Assembly: GCA_017527675.1 (NCBI GenBank)
Contig: JAFXPU010000002.1
Span: 95,611-159,610, forward strand
Source of the DNA: Bacilli bacterium
GTDB lineage: Bacteria > Bacillota_I > Bacilli_A > RF39 > UBA660
Direction: 5' to 3'
Length of the DNA: 64,000 nt
Shown: positions 17,993 to 26,361 of the stretch, in pieces
Layout: the number at the start of each line of letters is the position of its first letter
How positions within the stretch are numbered: position 1 is the stretch's first letter
Notes under the pieces: model-generated
What the model was told of the DNA's origin: nothing
The model's input: the letters and a program-made list of their open reading frames with translations, nothing else
The model's database searches: none
Made by a program: the position numbers and the translations under genes

Positions 17993-18680
17993 TAATAATA
18001 TCACTATTTTTTCTGGGAAATAATTTGTTTGTAGCACCAATTTTTTTAAATAAAATAATAGTTCTTTTACTATTTTCATATGGAAGTAAAAATTCTATCT
18101 TCTTTTCCTCTTTCATACTTAATTTATTAGCAGCATTTTGATAATCATTTTCATTATCCATACTACCTTTCATACAAATAAAACTACCATTAACTTTTAA
18201 CATTGGTGCAGCATATTCAAGTAAAATATTTGTTTGAGCAACAGCACGTGATGTTACAATATCATATTTTTCCCTATTATTTTTACCATAATCCTCTAAA
18301 CGAGCATGAATTGTTTCTATATTATCTAATTTTAATTTTTTTATTACTTCATTTAAAAAATTAATACGTTTATTTAAAGAATCAATTAAAGTAACATGAA
18401 GATTAGGATAAAATATTTTTATCACTAATCCCGGAAATCCAGCTCCAGTTCCCATATCACAGAATGACTCATAATTACTTAAATCTATTATTTTAAAAAT
18501 AGTTAAGGAATCATAAAAGTGTTTTAAATATACCTGATTTTTTTCAGTTATTCCAGTTAAATTCATTACCCTATTATATTCAATTAACAACTCATAATAT
18601 TTATTTAAATCTTCCAATTGTTTTTCTGTTGGATTAATACCAATTTTATTTAATTCAATTATAAAATCATTTATTGTCAT
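17979..18680 (-). CDS. rsmG: 16S rRNA (guanine-527-N7)-methyltransferase RsmG
   Basis: SAM-dependent methyltransferase of 233 residues that modifies G527 in the 16S rRNA 530 loop; its loss gives low-level streptomycin resistance in other bacteria. Motifs: N-terminal LLIEYNRVMNLTGI, SAM-binding CDMGTGAGFPGLV (about 68-80) and TSRAVAQ. It overlaps the end of mnmG by 14 bases. A terminator overlaps its own end. Order mnmG-rsmG-noc is the classical origin-left block. Confidence 0.97.
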   Translation of the reverse strand: MTINDFIIELNKIGINPTEKQLEDLNKYYELLIEYNRVMNLTGITEKNQVYLKHFYDSLTIFKIIDLSNYESFCDMGTGAGFPGLVIKIFYPNLHVTLIDSLNKRINFLNEVIKKLKLDNIETIHARLEDYGKNNREKYDIVTSRAVAQTNILLEYAAPMLKVNGSFICMKGSMDNENDYQNAANKLSMKEEKKIEFLLPYENSKRTIILFKKIGATNKLFPRKNSDIINKPL

Positions 18681-20538
18681 ATAAATACTCTTTCTTTAAA
18701 TATACCATTAGTAATGAAATATCCGTTGGATTAACACCACTAATTCTTAATGCCTGACCAATTGATGTTGGTTTAATTTGTTTTAATTTTTGTTTGGCTT
18801 CTGATGCTAAATTATGTATTTTATCATAATCAATATTATCAGGAATTAATTTATTATCTAAATCAACCATTTTATTGGCTTCCTTTAAAGCTTTATTAAT
18901 ATATCCTTCATATTTAATATTAATAGCAACTTGCTCTTTTTCCTCATCAGTAAAATCTATATTAATAAAATGTTCAATATTTGAAAAATCTATTTCAGTT
19001 CTTTTTAATAAATCAAATAAAGTAATACCATCTTTAAGTGGTGTAGTACCAATATCTTCTAGATATTTATTAGTTTCTATAGTTGGTGTTATTTTATTAT
19101 TTTTAAGTAACTCTACTAATTTATTAATATTTTCTTTTTTCTTATTAAAATTATTATATCTATTTTCACTAATTAAACCAACTTGATAACCATAATCTGT
19201 TAAACGCATATCAGCATTATCATGACGAAGTAATAAGCGATACTCAGCACGTGATGTTAATAATCTATATGGATCTATTATTCCTTTTGTTACTAAATCA
19301 TCAATTAATACACCAATATATGCTTCATTTCTTTTTAATATTAATGGCTTTTCACCTTTTAATTTCAAATTAGCATTTATACCAGCTATTAAACCTTGAC
19401 AAGCAGCTTCTTCATAACCACTTGTTCCATTTATCTGTCCAGCTGTAAATAAATTTTCTATTACTTTTGTTTCAAGTGATTGTTTTAATTGTTTAGAATC
19501 TATTGCATCATATTCAATAGCATAAGCATATTTTAAAATCTTTGCATTTTCTAAACCAGGTAAACTATGAACCATTTTTTCTTGAACATCTTTTGGCATA
19601 CTTGTTGAAAAACCTTGTACATATATATCATCATAATATAAACTTTCTGGTTCTAAAAATAATTGATGTCTTTCTTTATCAGCAAATCTAACTATTTTAT
19701 CCTCAATGGATGGACAATATCTAGGACCTACACCTTTAATATCAGAAAGACCACCATACATACTAGATTTATTTAAATTATCCCTTATTATTTTATGTGT
19801 TTCAGGTGTTGTATAAATTAAATGACATGGTACTTGCTTATCTTTATCATAATATATTTTGTTTTCAAAGCTAAATGTTAAATAACGATCATCACCATAT
19901 TCTTCTTTAGTTTTAGAAAAATCTATACTACTTTTATCAATTCTTTGTGGTGTTCCCGTTTTAAGTCTAATTACATTAAATCCATATTCTCTTAATTTAT
20001 CACTTAAATGATTACTTGGTTTCTCTCCATGTGGACCCTCTCTTCTTCTTGTATCACCTATTAAAATATCTGCTTTTAAATATGTACCAGTTGTTAAAAT
20101 AACTGATTTAGAATTAATTCTTTCATTATTTTCTAAAACTATTCCTTTAATAACATTATTTTCAACTATTAAATCTTCTACTATTGCTTCTTTTATTTCA
20201 AGATTTTCCTGTTCATTCAATGTTTTTAACATTTCTTTTGGATATGTTATTTTATCAGCCTGGGCACGTAGTGATTGAACAGCTGGACCTTTTGATGAGT
20301 TTAACATTTTAATTTGTATTAAACTTTTATCAGCATTACGACCCATTTCCCCACCAAGTGCGTCTATTTCACGAACTACTATACCTTTAGCACTTCCACC
20401 GATAGATGGATTACAAGGCATATCTGCTATATTTTTTATATTTCCAGTAACTAGTAGTGTTTTATTACCAGTACGAGATGTAGCTAAAGCAGCTTCACAC
20501 CCAGCATGACCACCACCGACAACAATTACATCATACAT
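18667..20538 (-). CDS. mnmG: tRNA uridine-34 carboxymethylaminomethyl modification enzyme MnmG (GidA)
   Basis: FAD-dependent partner of MnmE. Together they install the cmnm5 group on the wobble uridine of certain tRNAs. It has 623 residues, normal length. Motifs: FAD-binding VVGGGHAGCEAA at the N-terminus, MPCNPSIGGSAKG (about 40-52), and the C-terminal MnmE-binding helical region. It overlaps rsmG at its 3' end. Upstream is a terminator and a zinc-ribbon gene that separates it from mnmE, a small break from the usual mnmE-mnmG adjacency. Confidence 0.98.
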   Translation of the reverse strand: MYDVIVVGGGHAGCEAALATSRTGNKTLLVTGNIKNIADMPCNPSIGGSAKGIVVREIDALGGEMGRNADKSLIQIKMLNSSKGPAVQSLRAQADKITYPKEMLKTLNEQENLEIKEAIVEDLIVENNVIKGIVLENNERINSKSVILTTGTYLKADILIGDTRRREGPHGEKPSNHLSDKLREYGFNVIRLKTGTPQRIDKSSIDFSKTKEEYGDDRYLTFSFENKIYYDKDKQVPCHLIYTTPETHKIIRDNLNKSSMYGGLSDIKGVGPRYCPSIEDKIVRFADKERHQLFLEPESLYYDDIYVQGFSTSMPKDVQEKMVHSLPGLENAKILKYAYAIEYDAIDSKQLKQSLETKVIENLFTAGQINGTSGYEEAACQGLIAGINANLKLKGEKPLILKRNEAYIGVLIDDLVTKGIIDPYRLLTSRAEYRLLLRHDNADMRLTDYGYQVGLISENRYNNFNKKKENINKLVELLKNNKITPTIETNKYLEDIGTTPLKDGITLFDLLKRTEIDFSNIEHFINIDFTDEEKEQVAINIKYEGYINKALKEANKMVDLDNKLIPDNIDYDKIHNLASEAKQKLKQIKPTSIGQALRISGVNPTDISLLMVYLKKEYLYDNK

Positions 20539-20591
20539 AATATCATTTCCTTTGTCTGTTGATAATTATACTATTATTTTTCTATTTTAAC

Positions 20592-20622
20592 AATAAAAAA
20601 AGTATACTTTTAAGTATACTTT
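20592..20622 (-). terminator. Intrinsic terminator after the zinc-ribbon gene
   Basis: AAAGTATACTT (20599-20609) / AAGTATACTTT (20612-20622) with T-run on the minus strand. It touches the stop codon (20621-20623). Confidence 0.82.
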
Positions 20623-21100
20623 ATAAACTAATATTTTGAACAAGAATAAATCCAATAATTGCTGCAATGATTGAAAAAGAACATGTAATTATACCAGCAA
20701 TTGCTTTTCCATTCTTTTTAGCTACTAAACCAAGTATTAATCCAATAATTCCTAAAACTAAAGGAATTAAGGCATATCCAATACCAAAAGCTATTTTAGC
20801 AGAATCATAATCTGAATATCTAATATTATTATCAACCAAATATTCTCTTAATGATTTTTCTGCCTCACTTTGACTAACTAATACTACAAAACCATAAAAG
20901 GCACCAATAATACCCAAAACCATACTAGCAATTGATAGTCCATTTCTACTTTTTTTCTTTCCATAATATACTTGTCCATTAACTTGAGCAGCTGGAACAT
21001 AATTAACTTGATTAATATTCTGATTTAAACTTTGTCCACATTTTGAACAAAAATTTGTGTTTTCATCATTTGGTGTTCCACAATTAGTGCAATACTTCAT
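20621..21100 (-). CDS. Zinc-ribbon protein with C-terminal transmembrane segments (DUF4190-like)
   Basis: A 159-residue protein starting MKYCTNCGTPNDENTNFCSKCG, a four-cysteine zinc ribbon of the kind used in small membrane regulators. A polar linker follows, then two or three hydrophobic segments with Gly/Ile-rich repeats (VLGIIG, LVLGIIGLILGLVAKKNGKA) as in DUF4190-type proteins. Function unknown. The start at 21100 is preferred because the zinc ribbon begins there; the longer reading overlaps mnmE and has no added domain. It is inserted between mnmE and mnmG. Confidence 0.8.
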   Translation of the reverse strand: MKYCTNCGTPNDENTNFCSKCGQSLNQNINQVNYVPAAQVNGQVYYGKKKSRNGLSIASMVLGIIGAFYGFVVLVSQSEAEKSLREYLVDNNIRYSDYDSAKIAFGIGYALIPLVLGIIGLILGLVAKKNGKAIAGIITCSFSIIAAIIGFILVQNISL

Positions 21101-21108
21101 TTTAAAAC

Positions 21109-22464
21109 CTACTTTCCTAAACAAAACTGGCTAAATAATTGATCTATTAATTCATCATAATAATTAACACCAATTATTTCTCCTAATATATTCCATACTT
21201 CTTTTAAATCTATTTCAATCATATCGATAGGAACATTATTATTTATTCCTTCATCTATATTATTTAATAAATCTAAACAATTTTTAAGTAATGAAATACT
21301 TCTAGCATTACATAAATAATTATAATCTTTTTGATCAATTTTTTCAAGATTAAATAATTCCTTAATCTTATTTTTTAAATCATCTATTCCCTCATTATTT
21401 AAGGCAGATATTTTAATAATATTGTTATTTTCTATTTTATCAATATTTATTTTTGATTCTAAATCCATTTTATTTATTAAAACAATACTATTTTTATTTT
21501 TAATTTTTTCTAATATTTCTAAATCTTCATTATTTATTTTTTCATTATTATTTAAAATAAATAGAATTAAATCAGCATCTTCTATTAAAGAAATACTTTT
21601 TTTGACACCAATACTCTCAACTACATCATCAGTTTTTCTAATACCAGCTGTATCAATAATATTTAATACTATTCCATCAATTGTAATAGTACCTTCAACT
21701 ATATCACGAGTTGTACCAGCTATATCAGTTACAATAGCTTTTTCCTCATCAAGTAGTTTATTTAATAAACTACTTTTTCCAACATTTGGTTTACCTATAA
21801 TAACTGTCTTAATACCATTTTTTATTATTTGTCCATCTTTTGATTTATCTAATATTTCTGTTATTTTTTTTCTTATATTAATAACATTATCTTTTAACAT
21901 ATTAATAGTGACTTGTTCTATATCCTCATATTCAGGATAATCTATATTAACCTCTATATTTGCTAATGTTTTTATAATATCATTTCTTAAATCAATTATT
22001 AAATTTGATACACCACCACTTAATTGATTAACAGCTAATGATAGAGATTTTTCAGTTTTTGAATTTATGATATCCATTACTGCTTCAGCTTCTAATAAAT
22101 CTATACGACCATTTAGAAATGCTCTTTTAGTAAATTCACCTGGTTCAGCTAAACGACAACCATTAGATAATAATAATTCTAATATTTTTTTAGTACTTGC
22201 TATACTTCCATGACAATTAATTTCTACTACATCTTCAGCTGTAAATGTTTTAGGTGATTTCATAATACTAACTAATACTTCATCTATTTTAATATCATTA
22301 TCCATAATAAAACCATAATGAATAGTATGACTATCAACATTTTCTAAATTATCACCTTTGAATAATTTATTAACAATTTTAATAGAATCATTACCACTAA
22401 CTCTAATAATTGATATAGCTCCTACTCCAAGTGAAGTAGATATAGCTGCAATTGTATCATTCAT
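21109..22464 (-). CDS. mnmE: tRNA modification GTPase MnmE (TrmE)
   Basis: G-domain protein that works with MnmG to modify the wobble uridine of tRNAs. It has 451 residues. Order: N-terminal tetrahydrofolate-binding domain (starting MNDTIAAISTSLG), helical domain, inserted G domain with GKPNVGKSSLLN (about 222-233), DIAGTTRD, DTAGIR and NKMDL, then the C-terminal FCLGK motif with the conserved Cys. A terminator lies between jag and this gene, so it may have its own promoter or depend on readthrough. Confidence 0.98.
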   Translation of the reverse strand: MNDTIAAISTSLGVGAISIIRVSGNDSIKIVNKLFKGDNLENVDSHTIHYGFIMDNDIKIDEVLVSIMKSPKTFTAEDVVEINCHGSIASTKKILELLLSNGCRLAEPGEFTKRAFLNGRIDLLEAEAVMDIINSKTEKSLSLAVNQLSGGVSNLIIDLRNDIIKTLANIEVNIDYPEYEDIEQVTINMLKDNVINIRKKITEILDKSKDGQIIKNGIKTVIIGKPNVGKSSLLNKLLDEEKAIVTDIAGTTRDIVEGTITIDGIVLNIIDTAGIRKTDDVVESIGVKKSISLIEDADLILFILNNNEKINNEDLEILEKIKNKNSIVLINKMDLESKINIDKIENNNIIKISALNNEGIDDLKNKIKELFNLEKIDQKDYNYLCNARSISLLKNCLDLLNNIDEGINNNVPIDMIEIDLKEVWNILGEIIGVNYYDELIDQLFSQFCLGK

Positions 22465-22481
22465 ATAAACCTCTCATTACT

Positions 22482-22507
22482 AAAAAAATAGATTGCTCTA
22501 TTTTTTT
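22482..22507 (-). terminator. Intrinsic terminator after jag
   Basis: AAAAAAATAGA (22482-22492) / TCTATTTTTTT (22497-22507) with loop TTGC; symmetrical A and T runs could allow function on either strand. Adjoins the jag stop. Confidence 0.75.
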
Positions 22508-23102
22508 ATTTTCCTATATATTTAATTACTACACATCTATTTGGTTCTTCACCAACACTCTCAGTTTCAATATTATCATAATTACTAACTAAAGAGTGAA
22601 CTATTCTTCTTTGATAAGAATTCATTGGATCTAATTTAATATCCATTTTAGTTTTTTGTACTTCTCTTACAATATTTTTAATATCATATTCAAAATATTT
22701 TACTTTTTTTGCACGATAATTAGAAGCATCTAAATTTACTTTAATATTAAAACCAGTTTCATTTTGAATAGATTGTCTAATTAAAGTTTGAAGTGAATTT
22801 AAAGTTCTACCATCTTTACCTATTAATATAGAATTATTATCAGAAATCATTACTACATTAAATATTTCTTCAGATTCTCTTACTTCTAAATTTATTTCTA
22901 AATTCATACTTTTAGCAACATTAGAAATATATTCCTTAATATAATTAATAATATCTTCTTTTTTTATAATATCAACTTTAACTTGACCATCTTCTTCAAC
23001 AGTTTTTGTAATAATATCACATGCATATACATCTAATTCTTCAATGCATTTTAATTTGCATTCATCTTCTGTTTGTCCAACATAATTATATACCTTTATC
23101 AT
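22506..23102 (-). CDS. jag: RNA-binding protein Jag/KhpB (SpoIIIJ-associated)
   Basis: A 198-residue protein with an N-terminal Jag-N domain (residues 1-50), a KH domain containing ILIGKDGRTLNSLQ (about 92-105) and a C-terminal R3H domain with PMNSYQRRIVHSLV (about 158-171). KhpB proteins bind RNA and influence division and elongation in Gram-positive bacteria. The start overlaps the yidC stop as ATGA (23099-23102), giving the standard rpmH-rnpA-yidC-jag operon. Confidence 0.97.
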   Translation of the reverse strand: MIKVYNYVGQTEDECKLKCIEELDVYACDIITKTVEEDGQVKVDIIKKEDIINYIKEYISNVAKSMNLEINLEVRESEEIFNVVMISDNNSILIGKDGRTLNSLQTLIRQSIQNETGFNIKVNLDASNYRAKKVKYFEYDIKNIVREVQKTKMDIKLDPMNSYQRRIVHSLVSNYDNIETESVGEEPNRCVVIKYIGK

Positions 23103-24106
23103 TTTTTCATACTCCTTTTAACTAATAGGTTTTGAATAATAGTAAATGTACTATTTGTTATCCAATAAAATATTATAGCTGTAGACATTGTAAATGACAT
23201 AAATATAATCATTATTGTCATAACAGTCATCATTGTATTCATTTGTTTTGCTTGATCACCAGCTCCTGCCGTAGCAGTTTTATTTAATTTAAATGAGAAA
23301 TAAGTAGTTAATGCGACCAAAGTTGGTAATAATAAATATAAATAATTATGATGTTGAATACCTGTAATTGGTGTCATAGCTAATTTAAAAATAAATTCAT
23401 CTTCAAATAAAATTGGTAATCTATTCATTGCTTCAAAGAATGCCAAGAATAATGGAATTTGTAAAAAGGCAAATATACATCCAGATAAGGGATTAATATT
23501 ATATTTTTTATAAATTACCATCATTTCTTGAGATTTTTTCATCATACTTTCTTGATTATTTTTACCAGCATATTTTTTTTCTAATTTATCTAATTCTGGT
23601 TTTGCTTTAGCTAAAACTTCAGATTGTTTAGCTGTTTTCAAAGTTAATGGATATAATACTAATCTAATTAATAATGTTGTAAGAATAATACCTAATCCAT
23701 AATTACCTACTAAAGTACCAATTTGAATTAATACCCAACTTAAAGTTTTAACAAAGAATGTTGTCCATAATCCTTCATAACCATTACTCATTGGAGTAAA
23801 TTTTTTACATTTTTCTAGTTTTGAAATATCTGTTATTTTTTTTATTTTCTTATTATATTGTGTTTTAGTAATTTCTTTTTTATCAAGTTGGTTTTTATAT
23901 TTTTTTTCTAATTTTTCTTTTGTTTCATTATATAATTTTATATTTTCTTTATCTGTTGGTGCACATAATATATTAGATGGTAATGTTTGTCCAGTATTTG
24001 GATTTTTTACTACTTTATTTTTCTCATCTTTTAATTGTTTTGTACATCCAGTTGTAAATACTAATAAAATTAATAATAAAATAATTAATTTGTTTTTATT
24101 TTTCAT
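23099..24106 (-). CDS. yidC: Membrane protein insertase YidC (SpoIIIJ/OxaA type)
   Basis: Inserts membrane proteins with or without the Sec translocon. A lipoprotein signal peptide ends at FTTGC (lipid-modified Cys21). About 80 charged, Lys-rich residues follow before the membrane core, longer than in many Bacillus homologues. The core has five hydrophobic segments, including GIILTTLLIRLVLYPLTLK with the hydrophilic-groove Arg. Total 335 residues. It overlaps rnpA by 11 bases and jag by four. Whether it serves general growth, sporulation (SpoIIIJ) or both cannot be told; only one copy is in this window. Confidence 0.97.
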   Translation of the reverse strand: MKNKNKLIILLLILLVFTTGCTKQLKDEKNKVVKNPNTGQTLPSNILCAPTDKENIKLYNETKEKLEKKYKNQLDKKEITKTQYNKKIKKITDISKLEKCKKFTPMSNGYEGLWTTFFVKTLSWVLIQIGTLVGNYGLGIILTTLLIRLVLYPLTLKTAKQSEVLAKAKPELDKLEKKYAGKNNQESMMKKSQEMMVIYKKYNINPLSGCIFAFLQIPLFLAFFEAMNRLPILFEDEFIFKLAMTPITGIQHHNYLYLLLPTLVALTTYFSFKLNKTATAGAGDQAKQMNTMMTVMTIMIIFMSFTMSTAIIFYWITNSTFTIIQNLLVKRSMKK

Positions 24107-24443
24107 TTTTCTTCTCCTTAATAATATCTAGTTTTGTTAAGGCGTTTAATAAATCATCATTAATTTCTTGAAATGTTTTATTTAAAACATCCTTAGACAA
24201 TATTATAATACAATTAAAGCCATTTTGATAGTCTTTTTTAGAAATTATCTCTCTTAATCTTCTTTTATATTTATTACGTGTAACGGCATTTCCTATTTTT
24301 TTTCCAACAGAAAGACCAAATTTATAATTTTCTTGATGATTTTTTTCAATATATATAACAAAATATTTATACTTAAATGGTTTATTATTTTTTATTATTC
24401 TTGTAAAATCATAACTATTTTTTAATACATTTATTTTTTTCAT
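24096..24443 (-). CDS. rnpA: Ribonuclease P protein component
   Basis: A 115-residue basic protein that assists the RNase P RNA in tRNA 5' maturation. The signature KIGNAVTRNKYKRRLREI (about 48-65) contains the RNR-type RNA-binding helix. SD AAGGAGG precedes the ATG at 24443. It lies downstream of rpmH, from which it is separated by a hairpin terminator, and overlaps yidC. Confidence 0.97.
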   Translation of the reverse strand: MKKINVLKNSYDFTRIIKNNKPFKYKYFVIYIEKNHQENYKFGLSVGKKIGNAVTRNKYKRRLREIISKKDYQNGFNCIIILSKDVLNKTFQEINDDLLNALTKLDIIKEKKNEK

Positions 24444-24463
24444 TTGGCCCTCCTTATATATAA

Positions 24464-24489
24464 TAAAAAAACACTGAAGAATCAGTGTT
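24464..24489 (-). terminator. Terminator/attenuator between rpmH and rnpA
   Basis: AACACTGA (24470-24477) / TCAGTGTT (24482-24489), 4-base loop, T-run on the minus strand. It sits inside the rpmH-rnpA operon, so partial termination would favour L34 over RnpA. Confidence 0.75.
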
Positions 24490-24491
24490 AA

Positions 24492-24614
24492 TTAGCGAGA
24501 TAAAACTTTACGTCCTTTTCTTCTTCTATTATTAACTATTTTAGTTTTAATTCTTGCCATAAAACCCATTTTTTTACTTTTTCTATGATTATTTGGTTGA
24601 TAAGTTCTTTTCAT
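24492..24614 (-). CDS. rpmH: 50S ribosomal protein L34
   Basis: A 40-residue basic protein starting [20 protein letters not shown] and ending [11 protein letters not shown], unmistakably L34. SD GGAGG lies about eight bases before the ATG at 24614. First gene of the leftward origin operon, driven by a consensus promoter at 24657-24685. Confidence 0.97.
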   Translation of the reverse strand: MKRTYQPNNHRKSKKMGFMARIKTKIVNNRRRKGRKVLSR

Positions 24615-24656
24615 GCTACACCTCCATCAATTTAAATTTTTTTCACTTGCTAACTA

Positions 24657-24685
24657 ATTATATAGATTAATTCATTATTTGTCAA
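24657..24685 (-). promoter_or_regulatory. Consensus sigma-A promoter of the rpmH operon
   Basis: Minus strand: TTGACA (24685-24680), 17-base spacer, TATAAT (24662-24657), a perfect match to the housekeeping consensus. It overlaps the edge of the DnaA-box region, so initiator binding could affect it. Confidence 0.88.
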
Positions 24686-24689
24686 CATT

Positions 24690-24860
24690 TTTTTTATGCA
24701 CATTAATTTATTTGACATTTTTTTCTTTTTTTTAAATATTTTTATATACTTATACACATTTTTGTGCATAACTTTATTGTTTATAATATTTTTTTAAAAA
24801 TTATGCACATTTTGTTTTCTTTTTTTTTTATTTATTGTAAAATATTTATATAAAAAGGAA
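24690..24860. other. oriC: Replication origin oriC, part 1 (DnaA boxes upstream of dnaA)
   Basis: This AT-rich rpmH-dnaA spacer holds four DnaA boxes fitting TTATNCACA: TTATGCACA at 24694-24702 and 24801-24809, TTATACACA at 24750-24758, and inverted TGTGCATAA at 24763-24771. Long T-runs and weak duplex surround them. Divergent gene direction on either side and rpmH/dnaA flanks mark this as the chromosomal origin. The dnaA promoter probably lies among the boxes (a TTGACA is at 24712-24717), which would give autoregulation; its -10 is uncertain. Confidence 0.88.
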
Positions 24861-24869
24861 GTTATGTTT

Positions 24870-26222
24870 ATGAATCTAGATAATATATGGAATGAATTAT
24901 TAAAAAAAATTGAACCAAAAATTAAAAATTATGCGTATGAAATATGGTTTTCTAATACAAAACTAATTAGTTTAGATGATAATATAGCTAAAGTATTAGT
25001 AACTTCCCCTATGCAGAAAAAAAATTTACAAACTTCCTATATAGATTTAATACAAGAAATATTTACTGAAATAACAGGATCAAATTTCAATTTTAATTTT
25101 GTTTTAGATTATGAATTAGATAATAAGAAAAAAGTTAAAATTGTTGAAGAAGAGGGTTTACCTATTAATAATTTAAAAACAAATTTAGACAGTCGATTTA
25201 CTTTTGATAATTTCATTATTGGTAATGAAAATAAGTTTGCTGCTACTTCTGCACTTGCTGTTGCTGAACAACCAGGTAATATGTATAATCCATTATTTAT
25301 ATATGGTAGTAGTGGATTAGGAAAAACACATTTAATGCATGCAATTGGAAATTACATAGTTGAAAATAGTAATAAAAAGGTATTATATACACCTTGTGAT
25401 AAATTTGTTAATGAATTTGTTGAAATGAGCCGCAAAAATAAGAATAATAATGATTTTGAAGTTGTTAAAGAATTTAAAAATAAATATAGAAATATTGATG
25501 TACTTATTATTGATGATATACATAATCTAGTAGGTTCAAATTATGCTCAACAAGAATTTTTTAATACCTTTAATGAGCTTAAAAATAATAATAAACAAAT
25601 TATTATGTCATCTGATAGATCACCTGACGATATAAAAAAATTAGAAGAAAGATTAAAAACAAGATTTAATGGTGGATTAACTACAAATATTCAACCACCT
25701 GAATTTGAACTTCGAATGAATATTATAAATAAAAAATTAGAAAGTCAAAATCTTGTTAATAAATTTTCTGATGATGTTAAAGAATTCATTGCAAGTAATA
25801 GTGTTGGTGATATAAGAAAAATTGAAGGTGCTATCACTAGAGTATATGCATATGCAGCTATAATGAATGGAGAAAAAATTAATTTAGATTTAGCTAAGGA
25901 AGCTTTAAAGGATTTTTTTGTTAAGTCAATTGTATCTAAAAATAAAATTGATCAAGTAATTCAGTTAGTTGCTGATCATTATAGTATTTCACCAGATGAT
26001 TTAAAAAGTAAAAAGAAAACTAATAATATAGCTATACCTAGACAAATAGCTATGTATATATGCCGTACTTATTTAGAAGAAAATTTAATGAAAATAGGTA
26101 TGGAATTTGGTGGTAAAAATCATACAACAGTTATGCATGCAGTTGAAAAAATAAAAAAAGAAATAAATAATAATGATGCATTAAATGTTGAAATACAAAA
26201 AATTATTAATAACATAAGATAA
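24870..26222 (+). CDS. dnaA: Chromosomal replication initiator DnaA
   Basis: AAA+ initiator that binds DnaA boxes and melts oriC. Domain I (residues 1-80, NELLKKIEPKIKNYAYEIWF), short linker, AAA+ domain with Walker A GSSGLGKTHLMH and Walker B VLIIDDIHNL, and C-terminal domain IV with GKNHTTVMHAVEKI, the DnaA-box recognition helix. It has 450 residues. The second ATG (24870) was chosen: AAGGAAG is eight bases away, against two for the first ATG (24864), and the family start (M-x-L-x-x-I-W) fits. Confidence 0.97.
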   Translation: MNLDNIWNELLKKIEPKIKNYAYEIWFSNTKLISLDDNIAKVLVTSPMQKKNLQTSYIDLIQEIFTEITGSNFNFNFVLDYELDNKKKVKIVEEEGLPINNLKTNLDSRFTFDNFIIGNENKFAATSALAVAEQPGNMYNPLFIYGSSGLGKTHLMHAIGNYIVENSNKKVLYTPCDKFVNEFVEMSRKNKNNNDFEVVKEFKNKYRNIDVLIIDDIHNLVGSNYAQQEFFNTFNELKNNNKQIIMSSDRSPDDIKKLEERLKTRFNGGLTTNIQPPEFELRMNIINKKLESQNLVNKFSDDVKEFIASNSVGDIRKIEGAITRVYAYAAIMNGEKINLDLAKEALKDFFVKSIVSKNKIDQVIQLVADHYSISPDDLKSKKKTNNIAIPRQIAMYICRTYLEENLMKIGMEFGGKNHTTVMHAVEKIKKEINNNDALNVEIQKIINNIR

Positions 26223-26361
26223 ATGTTTATTATCAATTTTTATAAACAAATTATAAACATCTATTTTACCCTTATTTTTAAACAAATAATGAAGTTATTA
26301 ACATTATGCACATCTATAATAAAAATAATATATATAAATAATAATAAAAGGAGAAAAAAAT
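26223..26361. other. oriC: Replication origin oriC, part 2 (dnaA-dnaN spacer, candidate unwinding region)
   Basis: This spacer has one clear DnaA box, TTATGCACA (26304-26312), and two degenerate TTATAAACA sequences (26241-26249, 26252-26260). A TAA/AATA-rich tract (about 26317-26350) follows and could serve as the unwinding element, with ATA repeats resembling DnaA-trios. As in B. subtilis, the origin is thus split on both sides of dnaA. Which half is melted is inference. Confidence 0.7.

Noticed and set aside
18245..18250. Additional CACGTG cores as possible parS sites (also at 38710-38715)
   Set aside because: Flanking bases do not match the GTTTCACGTGAAAC palindrome; they lie in ordinary coding sequence.
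21422..21940. A 172-codon frame antisense to mnmE
   Set aside because: Fully inside the mnmE GTPase region; Ile/Ser/Phe-rich shadow of an AT-rich gene without start signals.
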